Below, in pieces: positions 1-9,368 of a stretch of DNA of 64,000 nt. This stretch comes from Promerops cafer (Eukaryota; Chordata; Aves; Passeriformes; Nectariniidae), in the NCBI GenBank assembly GCA_013398275.1, contig VZSE01002470.1, positions 1,117,697-1,181,696 of the forward strand, in the 5' to 3' direction. Made by a program: the position numbers and the translations under genes. The notes under the pieces are model-generated. The model was not told the DNA's origin. It searched no databases and saw nothing but the letters and a program-made list of their open reading frames with translations. How positions within the stretch are numbered: the first letter of the stretch is position 1; every line of letters starts with the position of its first letter.

Positions 1-310
1 CGAGCGCCCTGCGCCGTGCCCGTGCCACCGGAACGCGCCGTGCCCGTGCCACCGGAACGCGCCGTGCGCGGGCCCGCGCGCAGCCCGGCAGACGGGGAGC
101 GAGAGCGGAGTTTGAGTCTGAGTCGAATCTCTGGGAAGCGGCGGGAACAGACGGTGTTTGCAAGTGCTGCACGCAAGCTCTTAGCTTCACTATGGCAGAC
201 ACGGAGCACTGCACCACAAACACGCTGCTGGAGACACAAATGCTCCTGCGCTTGTCCTCCGAGCAAATGCGGTGGTCCCGATGCAGCTCCTGGTAAAGGT
301 GCCGCCAGGC
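1..310. promoter_or_regulatory. CpG island at the left edge, probably promoter or first exon of a neighbouring gene
   Basis: The first 170 bases are very GC-rich with dense CpG, including CGCGGGCCCGCGCGC around 67-82, and grade into ordinary DNA by about 310. Such an island normally marks a promoter. In mammals the gene beyond the 3' end of PRKAR2A is IP6K2, transcribed in the same direction, so its 5' end would be expected here. That is an inference from synteny; no coding exon was recognised. On the minus strand one frame stays open from about 420 to the window edge, and a plus frame is open at 16-315. Both are expected where stop codons are scarce in GC-rich DNA, and neither translation resembles a family I know. 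Confidence 0.6.
11..69. repeat. 24-bp tandem repeat, about 2.4 copies
   Basis: A 24-bp unit beginning GCGCCGTGCCCGTGCC and ending ACCGGAAC occurs at 11-34 and again exactly at 35-58. A partial third copy starts at 59 and diverges after about 10 bases. It lies inside the CpG island and contains ACCGGAA, the core of an ETS-type site, in each full copy. The array may continue to the left of the window only if it is interrupted, since bases 1-10 do not match the unit end. Confidence 0.85.
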
Positions 311-1067
311 ACTGAGGAGACTCTGCCGCCCCAGCCTCAGTTCTGCAAGGACACACAGCTGAAAGGAATCTGAGAAGTGCACAGAACGAGGCTGGCAGCC
401 TGTCTTTGCACTCACCAGTCAACAGCTCATTGAGATGATAAAATAACACAATTTTAGTAATCTCGTACCTGCTCTAAAGATTGGCATGAAATGTATCCTT
501 ACCAAAGAAACAGCAGAAAGGATGGGAGTACATTTGCTGTGCTGAAATAATGAAACATTATCCTCAAAAGAACTTCACAGAATCTTCCTTCTTTTACCAG
601 GAGGTTTATCCAGGAATTAGCATCCAGCCCAGCAGGGTAACACTGCAGTACACGCAGCACCCTTGACTCAAGGCCCAACTCCCAGGACACCTTTTGCCTG
701 CACCTTCACACGGCTCACTCTGTGCAAAGGTCCTGTATTATTCTAGCAGAGCTTTCTCATGCTTAGCACCACAAGCCACCTGAGCTCTGCTCCTGGGCTG
801 ATTTAAAAATGGTACATAAACTGCCAAACGTTCAGAAATAAAACTTCAGCAAAAGCAAATATAATTTCACATGTACCAAAGTAATTTTCAGATTGTTAGT
901 TAGGTTAAAGAAAAGGCAGTTTGCCACATAAAATTCAGTAGCTCTAAGCGCAGGCCAACAAGACATCTTTAGGAATACTGTGTTTCTCCTGGGAACTGAG
1001 AACCAGTTATTGTAGTGGTCAGTAAATCAGTTCCACAATAATTTGGCACACTTATCAGAGCAGGCAG

Positions 1068-1092
1068 CTTTATTGGGACCAACCCAATAAAG
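1068..1092. terminator. Palindromic bidirectional poly(A) signal candidate
   Basis: CTTTATTGGG at 1068-1077 and CCCAATAAAG at 1083-1092 are perfect 10-bp inverted arms around the 5-base loop ACCAA. The palindrome presents AATAAA on both strands: plus at 1086-1091 and minus at 1069-1074. It could serve as the distal poly(A) signal of PRKAR2A, giving a 3' UTR of about 4.2 kb, and for any plus-strand transcript starting at the left CpG island. Use is inferred, not shown. Confidence 0.4.
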
Positions 1093-1365
1093 TAATACCA
1101 TGAAGTTAGTACTACTTTTAAGATATTAGTAAAATTTCATTGCCAAGCAGCAAAACTTGGAGGTCAGGTGCTGAATAAAATCTCTTTTTGTTATTGCAGT
1201 AGGGCAAGTGCTGCTCTCCGTGAGGGTCTGGCAAGAGGAACTCACTCGGGCATTCCAAGTGTATCCAGGGAGCTGCTGTAAGGCTGGGGGTTGTGTCAGC
1301 TGCAGCGAGTCAATAACGAGCACACACAGGACTGTACAGGAAGGCTGGACACAACAGGTCAGTTT

Positions 1366-1371
1366 TTTATT
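1366..1371 (-). terminator. Candidate minus-strand poly(A) signal
   Basis: TTTATT on plus reads AATAAA on the PRKAR2A strand, about 3.9 kb after the stop codon. It is one of several equivalent hexamers and cannot be ranked without transcript ends. Confidence 0.2.
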
Positions 1372-3360
1372 AACCAAAGGTGAAGCTGAACCCCAGAGTG
1401 GTTTAACTTGTTAAAACCATATGTTTATATGGCAAATATTTTTCTTTCATGTTCAACACTACAGTGCAAGAACCAAACTTCGCAGCTGTTCATTCTTTGA
1501 GAATCAAGTAGTAAAATGAATTAAAATAAGGGTCCCTCAATGAATCAATTAAAAAAGAAAACATTTAACTCAAAAGAACAGACCAATTTTAAGAACTGTC
1601 TTATTAAATTCTCCCAAGTGAAAGACCTTTAAAAGCACTTGGAGCCTTGAGGTAGCAACTTTATGCAGAATTTAATTCCCCTCCTGCCCCACAGAGGAAA
1701 ATTAGTAGCGCATTATTAGCTCCAGCCAGCTAAGCTGCGTTGAGTGTCTCCTGTGAGGTGACCTTCTCTTGCCTCTTGAAACAGCAGTGTAGCGCTGCAG
1801 AGCGCCAGGAGGAAATCCACAGGGAAGGCCTCTTGAAATAAAATTTATGGTTTGAAAAAAGTTAAAATTATCAGCGACTGTAGCAACAAAAATTATCTGA
1901 AGTGAAAAAACACAACGTGTTTGTATTTTGGCAAGACTAGTTTACAAATACAAGTCAAGAAGAACAAGAGTCTGCTTTCAGCAAAAGAAAGAAAGAATGG
2001 AAGTGACATTCAAAGAGGTTTCAGGGGTTTTTTTGCCCTCTGTGCAAAATTGCACTTTGTTTTAAAAGTTTTATTTTAAAGTTTTAAGTTTTGCACTTTT
2101 GTTTCTAAGAAGGGAGCACTTCCACACTTTTTTGTTCTTTTACATTGTCAAACCTGTGCTGTGACATTAGACAGAAATACCAAGTGCCAGGATATTTAAC
2201 CACTGAAAGCTCCTCTCACTGACTTCACAACAATCACAAGCAGGGAATCACAAACAGGAGATTTGTCTTCCTCTAAGCCTCGAAAACATGATCCTCAGTG
2301 CCCACTTTGCTGCTGAGTTGTTTTTTTAAAAACTAAATCTCTCTTTAGTGCCAATTTCAGAGACTCAGTGGCAGATTTACAGAACACTGAGTGGTAACAA
2401 AACACCTGGGCTTACTCTCTGCAACAACTGCAATGAACAGAGTGCAAAGGAATGAGCTGAGATACAGGGATGGGGCAGATGGTCACAAACAGGAGCTGTA
2501 CTTGCTCCCGGGACTCGGTATCAGCACTCACACATGGCCCAGTTTTGCTCACTGCTGGTGCTCTAACCAGATTCCTGGCAATATTGAGTATCTTACTGAA
2601 GATTCTTTCACTACCTTCATGCTCCAAAACTGTACAAACAGGTTGGTTAAACTAGACCAAACTAATCAGGCACATTGCACATTATAGTTCTTAAATGGAA
2701 GAGCCTTCTTAGCAGCTCACTGTCTTTCAGCTCAAAGTCAGCTGCCTCTCTACACCACAGAATGATGCTGCACAGACCCTGGATGCAGGATGGCATTGCC
2801 CAGTATGCCATTGCTCCAGGGAACCCAGAGAAAGGTAAAACTTCAAAAGTTTGTTCTTGTTCACATGGGATCCCAATCTTTTGATTTTATATTCTTGTCT
2901 TTTCCTTTGACTTTTAGAAGCCATCAAATCCTGCCTTCCAGGCAAAAATATCTCGAATCTGACATCAGCCTTGCCTAGGTTTTGGTTAAGCTTTGGAACA
3001 ACTGCCTGTGTTTGCCTGTGCTGAGGTTACAGTCCTGTCCTGCACAGAATGAAGGCATTAAGAACCAGAACCCATCTGTAAAGCAGCCCAACCTGCCAGG
3101 CTCCTCTGGATAAAGGAGAGGATATTCTGCCTGGGAGCAACAAAGCCAGCTGGTGATTATTCACACCAAGTTTCTCTTTAGCTCACATGACAGTTTAGGC
3201 AGCACAGAAACTCAGGTTGGTTCAGAGACCAGTTCCTGTTTGGTTCACAGGACAGTCATGAGCTGGCTTCAGAAACTCTCTCTGTCATGGAGCCCAAAGT
3301 ATCTTAAAGTTTTATCTGCTATCACTGCAAGGAGCTGAGGAGCTGATGAGTGGGGGGTTT

Positions 3361-3425
3361 TTCTTTTTTTTTTTTTTTTTTTTNTTTGTTGTTGGTTTGG
3401 TTTGGGTTTTGTTTGGTTTTTCAAA
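3361..3425. repeat. Poly(T) plus G/T-rich low-complexity tract with an ambiguous base
   Basis: A run of about 20 T is interrupted by a single N at 3384 and followed by a G/T-rich stretch built from GTT, GGTTT and GTTTGG words. Homopolymers of this length are error-prone, which explains the N. Similar G/T tracts occur near 10895, 11545, 27940 and 59715. Confidence 0.85.
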
Positions 3426-4014
3426 TTCTGTGATAAAAACAATTATTTTTGTCTTTGGTGTTAAACCTTGGAAGCATGAGTGAAAAGTACCTGCTGCTTC
3501 TTTGGCTGTAATTTATGACAAAGAAACAGCCCAGGAAAGCAAGTGAAATTCACTGCTCTAAAATACATGCAGTTAGAACAGCCACTAGACATCACGACCA
3601 GAACTTTAATAATATGGAAACACCAAGTTCAGTGGCGTCCATTACAAATCATTTGCATTATATAAAAATATGACTGCAATTACAGTAACTGGACAACAGT
3701 CATTCAAATTTATCAACTTTCCATCTTACTCATATTGCAGGAAATGGGAGGAGCTCATCCACTATGGGGAAAAAACTGTCCAGAAATCAACTCAGAGTTG
3801 CTGCTAAGCATCTCATGCCTTCGAGAAATGTCCACTGTGATAACTAAAAGCAGGAATTCAAGATTAGCATCCTTCCATTCTTGCTTACATGGCCATGAAT
3901 AAAAAGAGCAAGTTCTGCTAGACTAGTATTCACTATTAAAATTTTATAACCCCATAAAACACCAGTATGTTTTGCATGAGCTGTGGAAGAATGCAAATTC
4001 AAAGGGTCACTAGA

Positions 4015-4020
4015 TTTATT
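4015..4020 (-). terminator. PRKAR2A: Candidate minus-strand poly(A) signal
   Basis: TTTATT on plus, AATAAA on the PRKAR2A strand, about 1.3 kb after the stop codon. It has no special structural context. Confidence 0.2.
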
Positions 4021-4794
4021 ACCTCCAAATTCAATGTCTTAATATATATATAGTCTGTTTTTACACCATAAAAATGTCCTTCTTATGGTCTGATTCTTAT
4101 TTAAGATAATACCCTGATAAAATCTCAGCCATATGCCAATTAAGGTCCTTAAAGCTATAGAAACAGAATCTACCTAATAAATGCTGCAAATTTAACAGGT
4201 ATTTCAGATAAACATCATTAGCTTAGTTATCACCTAAACCAAAAAGACTCCTCAAACACACCAACTGCGTAGTTAGCAAACACATTTGCTTTACAAAGTC
4301 AAATGTCGCCAACTTTTGAAAAGTTTAGCAAATCAACGTGGTATTTGGAAGCATTCAAGTGTCTAATGAAGTTAAAATACTGTGAAATGTTAGGACTAGG
4401 GGAAACTCCTGTAAACAAGTACAGAAGTAGTCTTCATTTAAATTACAAAACATTCACCTCCTTGAATAGCTTTAAAACTGACCCAGTCAACAACTGCACC
4501 CTGGGAAATGTAGCAGTATAAAGGATCTCTGTAAGCAAGAGAAGGTCATATATTGTGATCTCACCACCATAAAATGTACTCAGTGTCAGGAACAAGGAGC
4601 AAATTTGGGGAGATGACAATTATGACACTTTCAGGCCATTTGATCTGAACCACTGCACTTTGTTGGACAGCATAGAGTAAACCAATTTTCTTTGCTGCTC
4701 AGAAAACACTTAAAATACGTTTTCTGCATCTGGTTGCTAAGCAGACTCTCCCATGTCCCCAGCTCAGTTTACTTGGTTTAAAGAGCTCTCTGTA

Positions 4795-4820
4795 TTTATT
4801 ACCTGCTGCTTTCAGCAGGT
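4795..4820 (-). terminator. PRKAR2A: Hairpin directly followed by AATAAA, proximal poly(A) signal candidate
   Basis: On the minus strand a perfect 8-bp stem (ACCTGCTG at 4801-4808 on plus pairs with CAGCAGGT at 4813-4820) closes a 4-base loop. It is immediately followed by AATAAA (4800-4795). The signal lies about 500 nt after the PRKAR2A stop codon, a reasonable distance for a short 3' UTR isoform. An obvious GU-rich downstream element was not seen, so use is uncertain. Confidence 0.35.
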
Positions 4821-5311
4821 GGACCAAAACTTCAGTGCCATCTTATTCATTGGCTCCATTGATATTTTAACTTCAAACCCAGATGCTACAATTAAAAAGG
4901 CTTGTATTCCACAGGCTGCCTCTGCAGAACAGGCAACCTCCCACTACAGAATCTGATGGGACAATTTATCCCAACAGTAACGCCCAGAAGGAAGGAGGCT
5001 TCTTTATCTTGCACACTTTGGGTTTCGTATCAGGCACTTGAACTGTTGGACAGACGCCATTCTGAACCAAGTAAGTGAACGTAGGGTTAGAATCATCTTT
5101 AATCTAGGTCTAATAATGAAGTATCAGCAGCAAAGTGGAGGCAGGGAGGAGTGAGCAATCCATCTGTGCTGAGACTTGTTTGTGGTTTCTAAAATGCCCA
5201 AGAAAACAGCAGCAGTAACTGTTCCGTAGTGTCCGTTGTCCTTGTGAGTTGTGTTGCTGATAGGAGGCTTTTCTGTGTCTTGAACTAAGAAGGCATTGAG
5301 GTACCCTGTGC

Positions 5312-5445
5312 CTAATTCCCTGGATCCATCAGGTCCATGCTAGAGCCAAACATTGCCACCAGCTGCTCCTCATAATGTGTTATATTCCTCTTCATAATGT
5401 CCATGCAGGGTCCAAGCAACCTCTCAAATGCTTGCACATCCATGA
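5312..5445 (-). CDS. PRKAR2A: PRKAR2A exon 11, coding part with stop codon
   Basis: Acceptor TTCCATTACAG ends at 5446. The exon opens with the last two bases of a Val codon and reads MDVQAFERLLGPCMDIMKRN, then ITHYEEQLVAMFGSS, ending MDLMDPGN and TAG at 5312-5314. This is the C-terminal helix bundle of cAMP-binding domain B, which caps the bound nucleotide. Human RII-alpha matches nearly residue for residue up to the MFGSS motif; only the last few residues vary, as usual in this family. The 3' UTR continues leftward without a further intron that I can see. Confidence 0.97.
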
Positions 5446-5953
5446 CTGTAATGGAACAGAGGTGAAAACAAGACTGTTTATCAAAAAGGACACCAAATAC
5501 CAATCTGTTTTTTGAACTCAGAACACAGACCTTCAGTTCAACCCACTTAGGAGCTAAGGCTTCAAAAGAAACCACAGAAACAGAAGTCATGTTTCTGATT
5601 TCTCTCTGTACTGTTATTTGGAGAAACAAGATTAATGAAATATAAACCTGATCTCAAAGATAAACACAGAAGCCAAATACACCCCACAGTGGTACTAAAA
5701 GACGACCTGAAGGCTATGTGTGACAAACAAGTACAGGCCACACACAGAAAACGAAAATCTGCCATGAGGAAGCAGCAGTGCTTCTCCAACTTCCAGTTGG
5801 AGCTCCACTCCAGCCCATGCTCGTGGGCTTCTGGAATTTGACTGCCAGTTACCAAAAGGTTGCTGGGTTTTGAATAGCTGCTTGATCAAGCATGGTCCAT
5901 GAGACAAGCAAAGAACAGAAAAGGATGACTAGAAACACAGACCATCTGCTTAC
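5446..5953 (-). other. PRKAR2A: PRKAR2A intron 10 (508 bp)
   Basis: Bounded by donor GTAAGC after TTAG and acceptor ATTACAG. It is a phase-1 intron. No repeat or RNA gene was seen in it. Confidence 0.95.
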
Positions 5954-6092
5954 CTAAACATTTGACCTCCCCAACAGCATAGGCAGAGGCTGCTCTGGGT
6001 TTGTTGGTAACAAGTGCAAGCTCTCCAAAATACTGCCCTCTGTGACACCGGGCAATCTCCACTTCTTGATTAGCTTCTTTACTCGTCATAGT
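5954..6092 (-). CDS. PRKAR2A: PRKAR2A exon 10, cAMP-binding domain B phosphate-binding cassette
   Basis: Acceptor TTTGACAG ends at 6093 and donor GTAAGC starts at 5953. The 139-nt exon reads TMTSKEANQEVEIARCHRG, then QYFGELALVTNKPRAASAYA and VGEVKCL plus one base. FGELALVTNKPRAAS is the phosphate-binding cassette of domain B; its Glu and Arg contact the cAMP ribose and phosphate. The opening linker TMTSKEANQ is one residue shorter than the human equivalent as I recall it (TKSNKDGGNQ) and less conserved, as expected for a surface loop. Confidence 0.97.
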
Positions 6093-6814
6093 CTGTCAAA
6101 CAGTGCAGTTTCATTATTTGCACACAGCTCTGTCCTTGTACAAGCCTACAGTTAATCCCAGATCCGTCACACATGGGCAACAGCTCCTTGGTTTCAGGCC
6201 TTTAAACTACCGACTCCCGAGTCACAGAGAACACCTCAACACCATGTTCAACTGGAAGTTTGGTAAGAAAAATGTGTGCCAGCCCACAAGTTTTGAGACA
6301 GGCACATATCTACTGCTACAGCTTTGGGAACTGCTGTTACATAGCCTAACACAGGCTTTATCATGCACCACATGCTGCTCCCCTGGCTGCTTCAGACTGC
6401 ACAGAGATCCATGCACATGCCAACATCTCGTATGTCACTAAAGATAACAGACCCCACATTTTGTAACTTGCAGTCTTCTGCAATCATGGAATAACAGTTT
6501 CACCTCCACCCTCAAGGCCAGGGAAAGTGTATGGAAGGGATGGGATGGAGTTGAGCTGTGGGATCTCTCAGTCACTCACATATCAGGTTAGTTTGCAGAG
6601 CAGCAGACAGAAGCAAAAGACCTCGGCAATTTAGTGAAATTACTTCTGGCTGCTTCAGAACAGGTATGGGAATTTACAGCCTACATTACATGAATAATGA
6701 TGATCAACATCATATATTAAAATAACTCAGGGTGGGCTTTTTCACATCTCTTGTATTAATCAGTCAAATCAAGGACTGATTAATACAAAGCCTAATCACT
6801 CAATTTGAACTCAC
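6093..6814 (-). other. PRKAR2A: PRKAR2A intron 9 (722 bp)
   Basis: Phase-0 intron with donor GTGAGT and acceptor TTTGACAG. It holds the perfect hairpin at 6751-6788, listed separately. Otherwise it is unique sequence. Confidence 0.95.
6751..6788. repeat. Perfect 15-bp inverted repeat (hairpin) near the exon 9 donor
   Basis: TTGTATTAATCAGTC at 6751-6765 and GACTGATTAATACAA at 6774-6788 are exact reverse complements around the 8-base loop AAATCAAG. In the PRKAR2A transcript the stem begins at intron position 27 after exon 9. The pairing does not extend beyond 15 bp, so it is shorter than a normal microRNA precursor. A perfect stem of this length beside a 5' splice site may affect splice-site use; that role is inference. 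Confidence 0.9.
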
Positions 6815-6880
6815 CTTGCTTTTAATCAAGATTTTTACTTCTCCGGATTCTACAATGTAAAAACAGTCTGCTTTGTCACC
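6815..6880 (-). CDS. PRKAR2A: PRKAR2A exon 9, 66-nt in-frame exon of domain B
   Basis: Acceptor TTCTTCACAG ends at 6881 and the strong donor AAG/GTGAGT starts at 6814. It codes for exactly 22 residues, GDKADCFYIVESGEV followed by KILIKSK, part of the domain B beta-barrel. Both flanking introns are phase 0, so skipping it would remove 22 residues without a frameshift. A human isoform of 382 residues (404 minus 22) is, as I recall, explained by loss of this exon; treat that as recollection. A Cys replaces the mammalian Ser in ADSFYI. Confidence 0.97.
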
Positions 6881-9293
6881 CTGTGAAGAAGAAAAGCTAA
6901 ATAAATTCTTTTTTAATTGACTGTGAAAGTATGTATAAATAGTATTAATGCATTCACTTTGAACTAGGCCTTCTGCAGAAACCTGCTAGAATTGACAAAC
7001 ACTCAGATTCTTAACATTAAAAGGTGTCTGGTTGGGTAATACACCAGAGGAGCCCAAAGGGAAGGAAGTATTAGTGCACACCATTCAGTAAGAGGGCAGG
7101 AGGAAAGGAAAACAGAAAAGAGACTAATGATATATAGCAAAATCACTTAAATGCAAATCTTCTGATCCTGATGGAAGTAGGCAATAGTTAGTGAAACTAA
7201 GCAGAACCTAGAATTTTCAGAAGCAAATTTTAATAAAACAGGGATTAAGCAACTGTGTTTCTTTCAACAGGAAGAAGGTGCCATTATCTCCTCATGGCCC
7301 TGCTTGAGCAGAGGGGTTGGACAAGGTGACTTCCAGGGGTCCCTTCCAACCTCAACTATTCTGTCATTCTGTGAGACGTTCTAGAATACATCTCTTCACA
7401 TCTCTTCAAAGAACAGAGGTTCTTTTCACATCTCTCTCAACCTCATCATGTTTAAAATCTTTAAATGATCCCAGTTTACATCTGCTCTGGAGAGCTTCAC
7501 CAGCACTTTATAATTTTGAAGTTTTATCTGTGGCAGAAGGGATGTTTCCTCTCTGTATTTGCCCCTGTGGGCCTGGCATAGGGCTGGAAGTCACAGTGGA
7601 GATCTGCAACGTGCCTCCTGCTACCAACAAAAAGCAAAGGGACTGAAGGCTTCAGGGAGAGAAAGGCTGGAAAAGGAACTGATAAGGGAATGGGAGCAGC
7701 TCAGCAGAAAAACCTGAAACAAAGTGAGGAGAGAGAGAAATCTGACATTAAGTCAAGTGGTCAAGGACATGAATGTGACGCAAAGGATGGAGAGAAATGG
7801 TTGTAACTTCAGTATGAAACATGGGCTGGGAGAAGATGATGCAAGATTTAAACATGGAGTTACAGAAGAAACCAGGCATTTAGCTAAGCGTCCTGGGGAT
7901 GGTCGTAAGCCACCCAGTGCTAACTTTTCATTCACCATTGCCAACCATCACAGCATGAACTAATGCTCTATGCTAACTTCTGAAACAGTACTTTACTTTT
8001 AAAAAGAATGGAAACAAACTGAGTGGGAGACACTCTCATAATACTACTAACAATTTTAAAGTGCTTTAAAGTTTACTGCCCTTAACTGAAGGGTCAAATT
8101 CCAGAAAGGTAGTTAAAATTTTAAATTACTGACAAGGGAAAAGAGGTTCCTGGTATTGATGCAACTGCTTTAATGTAAGAGTTATCATATCTTTTCCAAG
8201 CATAGAATTTCATCGTCTCTAGCAGTGTACTACCATCACCCAGACCTATCCAAACCATTAATCCTCCTTTTAAGGATAATTACATCCTTGTCCTTAATTC
8301 AGTTATTAAAAAAGAATAAAACCAACTGTGTAATTGGATCACTGATGGTATGAATTCCCAGTTTTGAGATTGATTTATAAGCTCTGATTTTGCTGAGAGT
8401 TCAGTTTTCTCAGGGTCTTATGCAAAAAGTTCCAACTTTAAAAATTGAGGCTATTTTTGGAGTGAAGTAATTTGACAGTTATCAGCAAACTTGTTTCCTA
8501 TATTCAGTTATCTGACATTCAAGGTAATTAAGATCAATTATTCAAGACACTATCAAGGAGTCATATTCTGTCTATACAACAAGAACAATGCTGTAACCAA
8601 AAACCTGCAGTTTCAGGTAAGCCTTTCTTGCATCAACTTCTACTTGAACTAGAGCACTTTTACAACACAGCAACCCACAGCTAAATTTGATGCAAAATTC
8701 CAGTGTCTGTAACAGTGTTCCAAAAAGCAAAAAGCAAAAAAAATCAAACACCTATAGCTTGAGTTCATCCAGCTTCATGTTCCAACACCCTGGCCTTGAT
8801 CTACTGCAGCAGACAAAACATTCACCAATCACTAAAGGATGTCAACTGAAACCAGACCACTGAAATACCTCAGGAAAGCACAAGAAAAAACAATGGATTC
8901 AATTAACTCTGACAGTTTCTTAGAGCTGGTGACTCCCTGTTTAATCTGGTCATAGGGGCCTAGGAAAACTCTAGATGGGGGATTTCATGGAAAACTGTAT
9001 AGACATTTAATTTCAGCTTCTGAAGGCACACTCATCTTGAATCCTTGCAAAGACTACTTATAAAACATAGATGAGAGAAGAAATACCAAGAAACTAAAGT
9101 AATAGAATAAATTTGGAGCAAAATACATACTGTCCATTCCCCAAACACTCAAGAAGTGGTTAAATAAACTAGAAATATTAAATGAATAAATGCCAAGTTG
9201 GTCCAAGTAATAAAGCTCCGCAAGTCAATTCCAAACAGAAAAAACAGAAACACAGAAAGGAGAATGATAAAGAGAAGTTTAGATTTCAAGTAC
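6881..9293 (-). other. PRKAR2A: PRKAR2A intron 8 (2.4 kb)
   Basis: Phase-0 intron, donor GTACTT after CAG and acceptor CTTCACAG. It contains a short plus-oriented CR1 3' end at 7292-7374 and a tandem CATCTCTTCA doublet next to it at about 7391-7410. An open plus frame at 7724-7963 is mirrored by one on the other strand and has no family resemblance. The rest is unique AT-rich DNA. Confidence 0.93.
7292..7374 (+). mobile_element. CR1 LINE 3'-end fragment
   Basis: Contains TGACTTCCAGGGGTCCCTTCCAACCTCAACTATTCTGTCATTCTGTG, read here in pieces: GGTCCCTTCCAACC then ATTCTGTCATTCTGTG. These are the hallmarks of the avian CR1 terminus with its 8-bp repeats. Only about 80 bp remain, so it is a 5'-truncated dead copy. 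Confidence 0.85.
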
Positions 9294-9368
9294 CTGAGAA
9301 ATTATACGTTCCCCATCTTGATACACCTTCTCTCCTATAACATCCACTATCTTCATTCGCTCTGATGC
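9294..9368 (-). CDS. PRKAR2A: PRKAR2A exon 8
   Basis: Acceptor TTTGTTCCAG ends at 9369 and donor CAG/GTACTT starts at 9293. The 75-nt exon reads ASERMKIVDVIGEKVYQDGE then RIISQ. It is the start of cAMP-binding domain B. It is phase 0 at both ends and matches the length of the mammalian exon. Confidence 0.97.

Larger units (their letters stand above)
320..5311 (-). other. PRKAR2A: PRKAR2A 3' UTR and downstream intergenic DNA
   Basis: No coding exon is visible in these 5 kb. The part next to 5311 must be 3' UTR of PRKAR2A, because it follows the stop codon in the last exon. How far the UTR runs cannot be read from sequence alone. Minus-strand AATAAA candidates (TTTATT on plus) lie at 4795-4800, 4015-4020, 2070-2075, 1366-1371 and 1069-1074. 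The rest is AT-rich unique DNA with a poly(T) and G/T-rich tract near 3361-3425. The short open frames here have no family resemblance and are taken as chance. Confidence 0.6.

Noticed and set aside
1..420. Open minus-strand frame running off the left edge as a coding exon
   Set aside because: No start codon, no recognised family, and the GC-rich island lowers stop frequency; a 5' UTR or promoter is at least as likely.
6751..6788. Hairpin as a microRNA gene
   Set aside because: The stem is only 15 bp with no extension beyond it, too short for a Drosha-type precursor, and its ends do not fit a mirtron.
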